Notes: a model not told the origin generated them from the letters alone. Positions 7,955 through 16,236 are shown, counted from the first letter of the stretch. The stretch is 64,000 bases of DNA from Glutamicibacter protophormiae (GCF_014647495.1 NZ_BMPH01000003.1:1-64000), one strand, 5' to 3'. Made by a program: numbers and translations.

Positions 7955-9403
7955 ATGGGGGATCACATGGGGAAAGATTCGGAAGGCCGGGTCCCGGACG
8001 CTAAACCAGATCATGAAAATCCTGCATTCTGGCGACGCTGGGTGAGGAGTTTGAAGAAGTGGGGGCCCCTCCTCTGGTTTCATAAGCGGTTGAAGAAGTT
8101 ACATGAGCAGTTGGAACAGTCCCCCCTTTTAGTGGCCTCTCTATGGGCCATTACCGGCGCACTAGTAGCATTCGGAGTGCTTTGGATCTTAATTGGTTTC
8201 GTCATGCATGGGTTTTGGACCTGGGGGTTGGGCCCCGGGGACACGACGAGGGCCGATGCTGTTCGTACCGTACTGACGATGATTGCTGGTGTTGGCGGCA
8301 TCATTTACCTGACGATTGCGTACCGACGCCAGCGGGGTGTTGAGGCATCTGACTTCATGAATCGGTTGGAGAACGCGGCGAGACAATTGGGATCCTCTGA
8401 CCCGATGGTGCAGTATGCGGGAATCTATGCCTTGGAAGCGCTGGCTGATGAAAATGCGACTGAGCGCAAACAACTATGCGTGGATGTGCTGTGCGCGTAC
8501 TTACGGCTACCCTATCAGGGTAACGGACGTCCGACCTTGTTGAAAGAGGTTGTGGAAAAGCATGCTTGGACAGATGGGCGGCGCAACGTTGAGGAAATCC
8601 GAACTCACCAGCTTCGACCGGCCGACAAGGAGGTGCGCCTAACGATCATACGAACGATTAGTAGGCATCTTCAGGATGACGCATCTAAAACGTGGTCAGG
8701 GTTGGACTTAGATTTTACTGGTGCGGTTATCGATGGTGGAGATTTCTCTGGAGCCGTATTCTCTGGCGGAAAGGTGTCCTTCAGCGGTGCGAAGTTCTCT
8801 GGTGGGAAGGTGTCCTTCAGCGGTGCGAAGTTCTCTGGCGGGCAGGTGAACTTCGACGGTGCCGAGTTCCTTGGCGGGAAAGTGACCTTTTTCGGAGCGC
8901 AGTTCTCCGATGGGGAAGTGACCTTTTTCGGGGTCCGGTTCTCCGGTGGGGAAGTGTCATTCAGCGAAGTGCAGTTCTGTGGTGGGGAAGTGTCTTTCGG
9001 ACGGGCAAAGTTCTTCGGCGGGAAGGTATCCTTCGGATATGCGGAGTTTTCTGGCGGGAAGGTGACCCTCAACGGTGCGGAATTCTTTGGCGGGAAGGTG
9101 TCCTTCGGGCGTGCGCGGTTCTCTGAAGAGGCGGAGGTGTCCTTCGGACGTGCGAAATTCTCTGGTGGGGAAGTGCCCTTCAGCGGTGCGAAGTTTATTG
9201 GTGGAGAAGTATCCTTCTTCGGTGCGAAGTTCTCTGACGGGGACGTGGACTTATCCGACGCGAAGTTCTCCGGTGGTCATGTGGACTTCAGGAAGCCTGC
9301 TGCATGGGATGCACCGCCGCGTGTTCCATGGGATGACGGGCAACCGCCGGTTAATGTGCTTCCGGACCAGTGGCCTCCAACTGTGTGGATTCCAAAGGAG
9401 TAG
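7955..9403 (+). CDS. membrane-anchored pentapeptide-repeat-like protein with 12-residue repeats
   Basis: The 482-residue product has a charged N-terminal cytoplasmic segment, two membrane helices (about 60-83 and 97-117), a helical soluble region resembling that of other actinobacterial pentapeptide-repeat proteins (FMNRLENAARQLGSSD, IYALEALAD), and a repeat domain (about 258-447). The repeats have a strict 12-residue period, FxGGxVxFxxAx, with alternating hydrophobic positions as expected for a right-handed beta helix. One unit has an extra residue (FSEEAEVSFGRAK). The start ATG has GGTGAG 8 nt upstream. The gene is isolated in an AT-richer stretch and was probably acquired. Its function is unknown. 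Confidence 0.8.
   Translation: MGDHMGKDSEGRVPDAKPDHENPAFWRRWVRSLKKWGPLLWFHKRLKKLHEQLEQSPLLVASLWAITGALVAFGVLWILIGFVMHGFWTWGLGPGDTTRADAVRTVLTMIAGVGGIIYLTIAYRRQRGVEASDFMNRLENAARQLGSSDPMVQYAGIYALEALADENATERKQLCVDVLCAYLRLPYQGNGRPTLLKEVVEKHAWTDGRRNVEEIRTHQLRPADKEVRLTIIRTISRHLQDDASKTWSGLDLDFTGAVIDGGDFSGAVFSGGKVSFSGAKFSGGKVSFSGAKFSGGQVNFDGAEFLGGKVTFFGAQFSDGEVTFFGVRFSGGEVSFSEVQFCGGEVSFGRAKFFGGKVSFGYAEFSGGKVTLNGAEFFGGKVSFGRARFSEEAEVSFGRAKFSGGEVPFSGAKFIGGEVSFFGAKFSDGDVDLSDAKFSGGHVDFRKPAAWDAPPRVPWDDGQPPVNVLPDQWPPTVWIPKE
8759..9295 (+). repeat. tandem 36-bp coding repeats (14 full units plus a partial)
   Basis: Imperfect 36-bp units begin TTCTCTGGCGGGAAGGTG and encode the 12-residue repeat of the surrounding protein. 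Units start at 8759 and recur every 36 bp, with one 3-bp expansion in the unit near 9120; the last partial unit begins at 9266. The first two units are nearly identical in DNA, which suggests recent unit duplication. Confidence 0.85.
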
Positions 9404-9937
9404 TTTCCAGTCATAGAATTCGACGACTGTCGATCTTGTGGCTCACCGCAACTTGTTGACACATGATATAGCTCATGCTTCCATTTCGAGCGCGATCTCA
9501 TGCTTTTCAGCGCTTTCCTGATGGCAGCGGAACGTCTGCTCAATCTCGATAACATGGAGTGGTTCGAGCGGACTAGTGCTCGAAGAGCAGGAAGATGCTA
9601 AAGGTTGCCCCAGCTGTAATTGGGCGGTTGAAGTTAGATTGCACATCTATTCAGTGCCAGCTACTTCCGGAACAACCTATGCTGAAGGTCTTGGCTCGGG
9701 CTGACCATTTTTTAGCTCTGCTGCAACCACTGCCAAACTACTGTGCGGAAAGATGTTCCGCTATTCCCGCATAGGTACGATTCGGCCGAAGCCAGTGGTA
9801 AACACAACCCGGACCCGTTGTCCGGCAATCGGCGCTGGTGAAGGCTGGAGTCTTCGGCCCACCTGATCTGAACGAACCGCAAAAGTCGGGCGCGACTTTG
9901 CTTCCCCTCGGGATAGTGGATGGTGAAGGGTGGGAAC
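9404..9937. other. 534-bp stretch without a convincing gene
   Basis: Only short frames are present. One plus-strand frame near 9470-9602 (LFSAFLMAAERLLNLDNMEW) reads protein-like but lacks a clear start and could be a decayed fragment. Nothing regulatory could be assigned with confidence. Confidence 0.45.
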
Positions 9938-10801
9938 ATGATCGGAATTCTGAATCGGCTCATGGAGCAGATCGAACAGCACCTTGAAGTCGAGATCGAT
10001 TTCGACGAGTTGCTGGCGGGCTCGGGTACCACCGTGTACCACGTTCGCCGCATGTTCTCTTCGCTGGCAGGAATGCCGCTGTCGGAGTACGTGCGCCGTC
10101 GGCGCATGACGGTGGCGGCTGCGGACCTGCTGGAAGGCCAGGATCTGCTGGGCCTTGCCGTGCGCTATGGCTACGGCTCGGCAGAGGCCTTCGGCCGGGC
10201 GTTCCGTGCGGTGCACGGTGCCGGCCCAGGTGATGTCCGCCGCGATGGCGGCCCCCTTCGAAGCCAACCAATACTCAGGTTCAGCCTGACCGTCGAAGGG
10301 TGCGTCCCCATGGATGCCCGAATTGTTGAACGCCCGGAATTCAAGCTGGTGGGCCACTCGGCCCGTGTGCAATTGATCCACGAAGGGTCCAACCCGCAGA
10401 TCCAGGCCCATATCGCCTCGTTGCCAGTCAGCGAGCATGCCCGGCTCAAGGAGTTGGGCAACACCGAGCCGGCAGGCCTGCTCCAGGTCAGCGCGGATGT
10501 GGATGCAGACTACCGGGAGGGCTCCGAGCTCACGTACCTGCACGGTGTCGCGATGCTGGATGGGACCGTGCCGGAAGACCTGGACACCATCACTGTTCCC
10601 GCCGGGACCTGGGCGGTGTTCCGCACCTCCGGTCCGTATCCGGTGGCACTGCAGAACGTCTGGGCTTCCACCGCAACGCAGTGGTTCCCGTCGAATCCGT
10701 GGCTGCTGCGCGAGGGACCGTCCATGGTGGCGGTGCTTGAGCGGTCCGAGGACTTCAGCACCGCCACCTGCGAGCTGTGGCTGCCCGTGGAACGCGGGTA
10801 G
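9938..10801 (+). CDS. AraC-family regulator with GyrI-like effector-binding domain
   Basis: The product (287 residues) has an N-terminal AraC/XylS helix-turn-helix (about residues 2-105; VRRMFSSLAGMPLSEYVRRR and a second helix set around YGYGSAEAFGRAFRAVHGAG) joined to a GyrI/BmrR-like effector domain (about 125-287; VERPEFKLVGHSARV, WAVFRTSGPYP, CELWLPV). Regulators of this layout sense small hydrophobic compounds or drugs. ATG 9938 is preferred because AAGGGTGGG precedes it; an in-frame ATG at 9920 would add six residues. It stands alone and its targets are unknown. Confidence 0.82.
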   Translation: MIGILNRLMEQIEQHLEVEIDFDELLAGSGTTVYHVRRMFSSLAGMPLSEYVRRRRMTVAAADLLEGQDLLGLAVRYGYGSAEAFGRAFRAVHGAGPGDVRRDGGPLRSQPILRFSLTVEGCVPMDARIVERPEFKLVGHSARVQLIHEGSNPQIQAHIASLPVSEHARLKELGNTEPAGLLQVSADVDADYREGSELTYLHGVAMLDGTVPEDLDTITVPAGTWAVFRTSGPYPVALQNVWASTATQWFPSNPWLLREGPSMVAVLERSEDFSTATCELWLPVERG

Positions 10802-10821
10802 GGCAGCAGGCCCGCCGCGGA

Positions 10822-11340
10822 TCAGGAATTGGCGACCAGATGCTTGGCGGCCAGGCCCAGATAGGTGTCGGCGTTCTTCTTCAGTCCGGCGACCTCTTCC
10901 TCGGTCAGTTCGCGGCGCACCTTGGCCGGGACGCCGGCCACCAGCGAGCGCGGCGGAACCTGGGTGCCTTCAAGCACCAAGGCGCCAGCAGCCACCAGCG
11001 ATTGCTCGCCGATGACCGAGCCGTTCATGATGGTGGCGCTCATGCCCACCAGGCAGCCGTCTGCCACGGTGGCACCGTGGACCACGGCGCTGTGCCCGAC
11101 GGACACCCCGGCGCCCACGGTGCAGGGGAAGCCGGTGTCGGCGTGCAGCACCACGTTGTCCTGCAGGTTGCTGCCTTCGCCCACGCGGATCGGCGCGGAG
11201 TCGCCGCGCACGGAGACCCCGTAGAACGCGCTGGAACGATCGCCCATCGCTACGTCGCCACTCAGAGTGGCGGTAGGTGCGGTGAAAACGTCCTGGCCGA
11301 CCTGCGGGGTCTTGCCGTCAATGGTAATAATGTGAGTCAT
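10822..11340 (-). CDS. gamma-class carbonic anhydrase-like hexapeptide-repeat protein
   Basis: A 172-residue left-handed beta-helix protein. Hexapeptide turns run through most of the chain (APIRVGEGSNLQDNVVLHAD, VSVGHSAVVHGATVADGCLV). The three metal-binding histidines of the family are visible in VVLHADTG, VGHSAVV and VVHGATV. It is likely a cytoplasmic trimer; activity as a carbonic anhydrase or as an acyltransferase cannot be distinguished from sequence. It lies 39 bp downstream of purU on the same strand and may be co-transcribed. Confidence 0.82.
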   Translation of the reverse strand: MTHIITIDGKTPQVGQDVFTAPTATLSGDVAMGDRSSAFYGVSVRGDSAPIRVGEGSNLQDNVVLHADTGFPCTVGAGVSVGHSAVVHGATVADGCLVGMSATIMNGSVIGEQSLVAAGALVLEGTQVPPRSLVAGVPAKVRRELTEEEVAGLKKNADTYLGLAAKHLVANS

Positions 11341-11379
11341 GACACCACTGTAACGGCGAGGTGTTCGGACCTGCGACTT

Positions 11380-12222
11380 TTACGAGAAGACGATGGTGCG
11401 CTGTCCGTCCAGCATCACGCGGTGCTCCGCATGCCACTGCACGGCACGGGTCAGCGTGCGGCCTTCGACGCTGCGGCCCAGGGCCACCAGCTGCTCCGGA
11501 GTGCGTGCGTGGCTCACCTGGGTGACTTCCTGCTCGATGATCGGGCCCTCGTCCAGATCCGAGGTGACGTAGTGGGCGGTGGCGCCGATCAGCTTCACGC
11601 CGCGCGCGTAGGCCTGGTGGTAGGGCTTGGCGCCCTTGAAGGACGGCAAAAACGAATGGTGGATGTTGATGACCCGGCCCTCCATGCGCTGGCACAGCGA
11701 ATCGGAGAGGATCTGCATGTAGCGGGCGAGCACCACCAGTTCGATGTCGTAGTCATCCACCAGCTTCAGCAGTTCGGCCTCGGCCTGCGACTTGTTGGCG
11801 GCGGTGACCGGCAGGTGCACGAAGTCCACCCCGTAGAACTCGGCCATGGACTTCAGTTCCAGGTGGTTGGAGACGATGACCGGGATATCGATGGCCAGGG
11901 TGCCGGCGCGCTGGGCGAACAGCAGGTCGTTCAGCGCGTGCCCGGCCTTGGAGCACATGATCAGCGTTCGGGTGCGTGCCGTGGTGTCGTCTACGCGCAG
12001 CGACATGTGGAAGTCGTCTCGGATGGGCGCCAGCGCCGCGCGAACCTGCGCCAGGGACTGCTCGGTGGCCACTTCGATGCGCATGAAGAAGGTCCCGGAC
12101 TCGGGGGACTCGTACTGCTGGGATTCGGTGATGTTGCAACCGGCACCCAGCAGACCTCCGGAAATGGCATGGACGATGCCGGGACGATCTACGCAGGACA
12201 GGGTAACGGTGAACTTGTTCAT
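11380..12222 (-). CDS. purU: formyltetrahydrofolate deformylase
   Basis: The enzyme hydrolyses 10-formyl-THF to THF and formate, balancing one-carbon pools and supplying formate for purine synthesis. The 280-residue product has an N-terminal ACT domain (about 1-75; LSCVDRPGIVHAISGGLL) and a C-terminal formyltransferase fold (about 85-275). The catalytic-loop residues are visible: Asn186 and His188 in INIHHSFLPSFKGAKPYHQA and Asp224 in ATAHYVTSDLDEGPII. Length is normal. Its pathway neighbour folD lies 1.2 kb away on the other strand. Confidence 0.92.
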   Translation of the reverse strand: MNKFTVTLSCVDRPGIVHAISGGLLGAGCNITESQQYESPESGTFFMRIEVATEQSLAQVRAALAPIRDDFHMSLRVDDTTARTRTLIMCSKAGHALNDLLFAQRAGTLAIDIPVIVSNHLELKSMAEFYGVDFVHLPVTAANKSQAEAELLKLVDDYDIELVVLARYMQILSDSLCQRMEGRVINIHHSFLPSFKGAKPYHQAYARGVKLIGATAHYVTSDLDEGPIIEQEVTQVSHARTPEQLVALGRSVEGRTLTRAVQWHAEHRVMLDGQRTIVFS

Positions 12223-12272
12223 GCATTGAGGTTAACCGTCTAACGCCCTGCGTGCACATTCGCCGCAAACAG

Positions 12273-13325
12273 TTACGCCGGAACGGCCGCCAGGAACTTG
12301 CTCGCTGCCACCGCGGCCTTGCGCCCGGCGCGGGTAGCGCCCAGCGTGGAGGCCGAGGCGCCGTAGCCGACGAAGTACAGGCCCGGAAGCTCAACTGCGC
12401 TGACCGAATCCTCGCCGATCAGGATGCCGCCGGCCAGCGTGTGCAGGTGAAGCGGGCGAAGGTGCTCGTGCGCATGGCGGAATCCGGTGGCCCAGAGGAT
12501 GGCGTCGATGGGTTCAGTGCTGCCGTCCTGGAAGTGTACACTGCGCGGGCCCAGGAAATCGATCTCGCCGCGGGAAACCAGCGCGCCGGAATCGATGGCC
12601 GCCTGCATCACCGGGGTCAGCATCAACCCGGTGGCGCCCACCACGGAGGTCGGCGGCAGGCCCGCGCGGGTGCGCTCGTTGACCTCGCGCTCCACCTGGA
12701 CGCCCCAATCGGCGCTCGGCGTGCGCCAGTCCGGCTCGGAGCGGGTGGACCACAGGGTGTCCACGCCGGCGGCGCGCAGCTGCACGATGAACTGGGTGGC
12801 GCTGGCGCCCCCGCCCACCACCAGCACCCGCTGTCCGGCGAACTGCTCGGGGCCGATGAAGCCGTTGGTGTGCACCTGCGGGCCGTCGAAACGGCCCGGG
12901 TACACGGGGATGTTGGGGTTGGTCCAGGTGCCGGTCGCATTGATGATGCTGCGTGCCTGCAGCGTGCTTCCATCAGAAAGCTCGACGGTGAAGAGGCCGT
13001 CCTGGTGGGTGACCGCGCGGACCGCGGCGTGGTGGCGCACCGGCAGGTTCTTCTCCCGCTCGTAGGCTCCGTAGTATTCGGAGACCACCTCGGAGGCCGG
13101 ACGGGTGGGGTCCTGGTGATCGAAGGGGAACTCGGGCAGCGATGCCACCGCGTGGGTCTTGCCCAGGGTCAGCGTGCGCCAGCGGTGCTGCCAGGCGCCG
13201 CCCGGGCCCGGATTGGCATCCAGCACCACGTAGTCCTCCCAGGGCGCCAGCCCCCGGCGCTGCAGGTGGAATGCGGCGGCCAGTCCCGCTTGCCCCGCGC
13301 CGATCACGATGTTCTGGTATTGCAT
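12273..13325 (-). CDS. FAD-dependent NAD(P)-binding monooxygenase-like oxidoreductase
   Basis: The 350-residue protein has an N-terminal FAD Rossmann motif (GAGQAGLAAAFHLQRRGL, residues 9-26), a GGAW region, and a central NAD(P) Rossmann motif (VLVVGGGASATQF, about 168-180), then ATGF near the end of the second domain. This is the class B flavoprotein monooxygenase or thioredoxin reductase-like architecture. The Baeyer-Villiger fingerprint was not seen, so substrate and reaction are unassigned. The gene follows a GAGG-like site. It is divergent from folD, with the ZTP riboswitch in between. Confidence 0.78.
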   Translation of the reverse strand: MQYQNIVIGAGQAGLAAAFHLQRRGLAPWEDYVVLDANPGPGGAWQHRWRTLTLGKTHAVASLPEFPFDHQDPTRPASEVVSEYYGAYEREKNLPVRHHAAVRAVTHQDGLFTVELSDGSTLQARSIINATGTWTNPNIPVYPGRFDGPQVHTNGFIGPEQFAGQRVLVVGGGASATQFIVQLRAAGVDTLWSTRSEPDWRTPSADWGVQVEREVNERTRAGLPPTSVVGATGLMLTPVMQAAIDSGALVSRGEIDFLGPRSVHFQDGSTEPIDAILWATGFRHAHEHLRPLHLHTLAGGILIGEDSVSAVELPGLYFVGYGASASTLGATRAGRKAAVAASKFLAAVPA

Positions 13326-13414
13326 TGCTGCCTCCTTACCCCTGATAACCGGTTCCGCGGTGCCTCCATTCCACGTGAGGCGGTTGTCACACCGGTGCCC
13401 GGCGTGCAGTTCGC

Positions 13415-13420
13415 TAGAAT
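13415..13420 (+). promoter_or_regulatory. -10 box of the folD promoter
   Basis: TAGAAT lies 6-7 nt before the predicted 5' end of the ZTP riboswitch, so transcription would begin at the aptamer itself. No convincing -35 was identified. Confidence 0.5.
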
Positions 13421-13426
13421 TAACCG

Positions 13427-13492
13427 CGTGACTGGCGTTTGGTGGACTACCACCGGGGAGCTAATCGTGGGAGCCGCGCGCCTGGGTTCGCA
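13427..13492 (+). promoter_or_regulatory. ZTP (pfl-motif) riboswitch
   Basis: Conserved pfl elements occur in order: CGTGACTGGCG, a small hairpin GGTGG-ACTA-CCACC, GGGGAGC, then a linker and GCCGCGCGCCTGGG. These RNAs bind ZTP/ZMP, which accumulates when 10-formyl-THF runs short, and they switch on one-carbon genes. The position directly before folD is a known context for this class. The 3' boundary is approximate. Confidence 0.85.
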
Positions 13493-13534
13493 CACCACCT
13501 GCCTTGGCAACAGGGCCCCTACGGAAGGATGAGC

Positions 13535-14395
13535 GTGAGCGCACGCATTCTCGACGGCAAGGCCACCGCGGCCACGATTAAGCAGGAACTGACCGAGCGC
13601 GTCGCCAAGCTGAAGGCCGCCGGCCACAGCACCGGACTGGGCACCATCCTGGTGGGCAACGACCCGGGCTCGGCCTGGTACGTGGGCGGCAAGCACAAGG
13701 ACTGCGCCGAGGTGGGCATCGAATCCATCCGCGTGGACCTGCCGGAGGAAACCACCCAGGACGAACTGCTTGCCAAGGTGCGCGAGCTGAACGAGAACCC
13801 TGACTGCACCGGCTACATCGTGCAGCTGCCGCTGCCCAAGCACATCGACCAGGACGTCATCCTGGAAGCCATGGACCCGGCCAAGGACGCCGACGGCCTG
13901 CACCCGATGAACCTGGGCCGCCTGGTCGCCAACGTGAACCGCCCGATGACCTCCCCGCTGCCCTGCACCCCGCTGGGCTGCGTGGAGCTGCTGGCCCGCC
14001 ACGACATCGAATTGAACGGCATGCACGTGCTGGTCGTCGGCCGCGGCGTGACCATCGGCCGCCCGGTGGGCCTGCTGCTGACCCGCCGCGACGTGAACGC
14101 CACCGTCACCCTGGCGCACACCGGCACCGCCAACCTGGACGAGCTGCTGGCCCAGGCCGACGTGGTGATCGCGGCCGCCGGCTCGGCCCACATGATCAAG
14201 ACCGCCAAGCCGGGCGCCATCCTGCTGGACGTGGGAGTTTCCCGCGTTGACGGCAAGGTCACCGGAGACATCGACCCGGCCCTGTACGAGGTTGCCAGCT
14301 GGATCTCCCCGAACCCGGGCGGCGTGGGCCCGATGACCCGCGCGATGCTGCTGAACAACGTGGTGGAAGCCGCGGAGCGCAACGCCGCGAAGTAG
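13535..14395 (+). CDS. folD: bifunctional methylenetetrahydrofolate dehydrogenase/cyclohydrolase
   Basis: FolD interconverts 5,10-methylene-THF, methenyl-THF and 10-formyl-THF. The product (286 residues from GTG 13535) has the Lys-containing catalytic region ([18 protein letters not shown]), [12 protein letters not shown], the PGDVDG-type block [12 protein letters not shown], the NADP-binding stretch [14 protein letters not shown], and the C-terminal [20 protein letters not shown] lies 7 nt before GTG 13535 but only 1 nt before an in-frame ATG at 13529, so the GTG is preferred. A near-identical copy of its last 200 bp occurs as a fragment at 15855-16060. Confidence 0.93.
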   Translation: MSARILDGKATAATIKQELTERVAKLKAAGHSTGLGTILVGNDPGSAWYVGGKHKDCAEVGIESIRVDLPEETTQDELLAKVRELNENPDCTGYIVQLPLPKHIDQDVILEAMDPAKDADGLHPMNLGRLVANVNRPMTSPLPCTPLGCVELLARHDIELNGMHVLVVGRGVTIGRPVGLLLTRRDVNATVTLAHTGTANLDELLAQADVVIAAAGSAHMIKTAKPGAILLDVGVSRVDGKVTGDIDPALYEVASWISPNPGGVGPMTRAMLLNNVVEAAERNAAK

Positions 14396-14411
14396 GCGCG
14401 AAGCGAACCAT

Positions 14412-14456
14412 CGGCCGACGGCTCGCCAGTGAATTACTGGCGGGCCGTCGGCCGTT
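14412..14456 (+). terminator. intrinsic terminator after folD
   Basis: A long stem CGGCCGACGGC.CGCCAGT/ACTGGCG.GCCGTCGGCCG with a short loop is followed by TTTAAT. Confidence 0.8.
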
Positions 14457-14592
14457 TAATGGGTGTTTCGCATCCTCGCGGGGCAAGGCGCCGGGAACCA
14501 CCGCCGCCGCCTGCCCGCGCGGGTTGGGCAGCTGTCCGCCGCTGGCCTAGCATGGGATGAGCAGGACCCAAATACACAGGTGAGGCAGGGAT

Positions 14593-15255
14593 ATGGCGGA
14601 GCAGGGCAACGTCGGGGACATCACGCAACAGGCGCAGCCGGATGTGCGCATCTGCTTTGTCGGGGATTCGTTCGTAGCCGGTGTCGGCGATGAGGAGCGT
14701 CCGGGCTGGGCAGGACGGCTGGCGGCGCACGCGCATCGACGGGGGTCCGCGCTGACCTCCTACAACCTGGGCATCCGCCGCGACACCAGCGCGGACATCC
14801 TGCGCCGCATCCAGGCGGAATGCGTTGCGCGGCTTCCTGCCGGCTGCCATGCCGGGATCGTGCTCTCGTTCGGCGTCAACGACACCATGCTCGAAGCGGG
14901 CAGTTGCCGGGTCAGCGCCGAGGACTCGGTGTCCCATCTGCGCGAGCTGCTGGCGCGGCTTGGCCGCCAGGGCTGGCCGGTACTGGTGGCGGGCCCGCCG
15001 GCGGTCGCAGACCCGGCACACAACCAACGGATCGCGGCCCTGGATTCCCTGCTGGCGGCTGAATGCTCCCGCCATGCGGTTCCCTACGCGAGTGTCGTGC
15101 ACCAGATGCAAGGCCATGAAACCTGGCGCCGCGAGGTGCGCGAGGGGGACGGAGCCCACCCGGGGTCGGGAGGCTACGACGCGTTGGCGGCGCTGCTTCA
15201 GCCCGCCTGGGACCGCTGGCTTGCAGCAGTGCGGGCCGGCAGCACCGGGCTCTAG
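14593..15255 (+). CDS. SGNH/GDSL-type hydrolase
   Basis: The 220-residue protein has the three landmark blocks of SGNH esterases and lipases: the nucleophile block ICFVGDSFVAGVGD (Ser near residue 26), the Asn block SFGVNDTML (about 95-100), and a late DGAHPG block with the catalytic Asp-His pair. No signal peptide is evident, so it is probably cytoplasmic. The substrate is unknown. It stands alone between the folD terminator and the scrambled region that follows. Confidence 0.83.
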   Translation: MAEQGNVGDITQQAQPDVRICFVGDSFVAGVGDEERPGWAGRLAAHAHRRGSALTSYNLGIRRDTSADILRRIQAECVARLPAGCHAGIVLSFGVNDTMLEAGSCRVSAEDSVSHLRELLARLGRQGWPVLVAGPPAVADPAHNQRIAALDSLLAAECSRHAVPYASVVHQMQGHETWRREVREGDGAHPGSGGYDALAALLQPAWDRWLAAVRAGSTGL

Positions 15256-15344
15256 CTGTACTTCCCAGAGATGTTGGTTGGACTCCTGCGACGATACGAT
15301 CTGAAGTGATGGAATGACCAAGGCCTCCTGGGGTGGAGTGGAGC

Positions 15345-15452
15345 TGTCTTAGAAACCGCTTCACATAGGAGACCTTCATGTCCCGCGCTAACGCAGAACT
15401 GGCCCCGAAAGCACGTTTGCGACTGGCCCGGCTCATCCTCGAGGACGGATGG
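15345..15452 (+). pseudogene. IS481-family transposase, N-terminal remnant
   Basis: From ATG 15378 the frame reads [20 protein letters not shown] then LEDGW, the typical opening of IS481 transposases. The preceding TGTCTTAGAAACCGCTTCAC (from 15345) resembles an IS481 end. After codon 25 the similarity stops abruptly and unrelated sequence follows. Helix-turn-helix and DDE parts are missing. Confidence 0.7.
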
Positions 15453-15497
15453 AACGTCGCTGGCCGCGGCCGCTGCTGGCAGCAGCATTCGCCCGGA

Positions 15498-15600
15498 AGC
15501 GCCAAGGGGGTGCTGCGCGAACGCTACGCCCGCGGCGAGATCGACGAGACCGAATACCGCCAAGCGCCTGGAAATCCCGCGCACCAGGACGACGTAGACC
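15498..15600 (+). pseudogene. SHOCT-domain protein fragment, frameshifted
   Basis: The frame encodes [20 protein letters not shown], a standard SHOCT motif. An extra A in CCGCCAAGCGCCTGG (near 15562) shifts the frame relative to the intact 3' end preserved at 17864-17914 (QRLEVLRTRK stop). The 5' part of the gene is replaced by the IS481 remnant. Confidence 0.65.
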
Positions 15601-15603
15601 ACG

Positions 15604-15651
15604 CAAAAACCCGTTCCATGGGATCAACAGATCCTCCGGAACGGGTTTTTC
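15604..15651. terminator. terminator hairpin in repeat copy 1
   Basis: AAAAACCCGTTCC pairs with GGAACGGGTTTTT around a 20-nt loop. A- and T-runs on both sides would allow termination in either direction. It corresponds to the hairpin at 17921-17963. Confidence 0.65.
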
Positions 15652-15673
15652 GCTGTGCTAAAGGCGCTTGGCT

Positions 15674-15863
15674 GCTAGTGCGAAGCCTTCTGCGGCTGGC
15701 TCTCGACGGTGCGCTTGTCGAAGACCAGGGCGCCGACTTCCTGCTCCGCCTGGTTGCGGAAGGACAGGTCGATATCGGCCCGGTCGCGGATCATGGAGAC
15801 CGCGATGAAGCCGAGCACCACAACCACCAGCAGGTAGATGGCCACGGCGGTGGTGCCGCCGGT
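15674..15863 (-). pseudogene. 3' fragment of an MHS-family transporter gene (duplicate)
   Basis: On the minus strand it encodes the last 63 codons of the transporter at 17988-19355, ending [16 protein letters not shown] (intact copy: QPQKTSH). It is cut at GTGCCGCCGG near 15863, where sequence switches to a folD fragment. It has no start and cannot be expressed as a transporter. Confidence 0.85.
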
Positions 15864-16060
15864 TCGGCCCACATGATCAAGACCGCCAAGCCGGGCGCCA
15901 TCCTGCTGGACGTGGGAGTTTCCCGTGTGGACGGCAAGGTCACCGGAGACATCGACCCGGCCCTGTACGAGGTTGCCAGCTGGATCTCCCCGAACCCGGG
16001 CGGCGTGGGCCCGATGACCCGCGCGATGCTGCTGAACAAGGTGGTGGAAGCCTCGGAGCG
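15855..16060 (+). pseudogene. 3' fragment of folD (duplicate)
   Basis: The segment repeats the last about 200 bp of the folD coding region, encoding [20 protein letters not shown] through [13 protein letters not shown]. It differs at a handful of bases from folD at 14179-14390 and then diverges before the stop. The shared GCCGCCGG at the junction with the transporter fragment suggests a microhomology-type join. Confidence 0.88.
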
Positions 16061-16236
16061 GTGTCGCCGCAAAGTAGACGCTAACGACAGCAGGGATCGA
16101 TAGCCCGCCGGATAGCGGGTTGTTGATTCTTTGGGTTAGGTGCTTAAACGCGTGTTCAGAAACCTTCAAAAGCCAACCGCCATAAGATGACTACTACGCT
16201 GCGGGTTGTGCGAGTCCTAACATTTGTTCAACGTTT

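Larger units (their letters stand above)
15541..15863. repeat. direct repeat copy 1 (SHOCT 3' end, terminator, MHS transporter 3' end)
   Basis: This stretch repeats 17862-18177 in the same orientation. The transporter part differs at only about four positions over 190 bp, while the terminator spacer between the two gene ends has diverged. The two copies bound an AT-richer segment of about 2 kb. Confidence 0.8.

Noticed and set aside
8759-9295. CRISPR-like spacing of 36-bp repeats
   Set aside because: The repeats are contiguous without spacers, stay in frame and encode a 12-residue protein repeat.
9761-10543. 260-codon minus-strand frame over the AraC-type gene
   Set aside because: Antisense shadow with no recognisable domain; the plus strand has clear AraC and GyrI-like domains.
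14574-14592. Possible riboswitch or leader before the SGNH hydrolase
   Set aside because: No conserved motif or pairing was found; the short gap simply follows the folD terminator.
15378-16103. A single 241-codon gene running through the mosaic
   Set aside because: The frame crosses an IS481 start, a SHOCT fragment, a terminator, reversed transporter sequence and a folD tail, so it is an accidental open frame.
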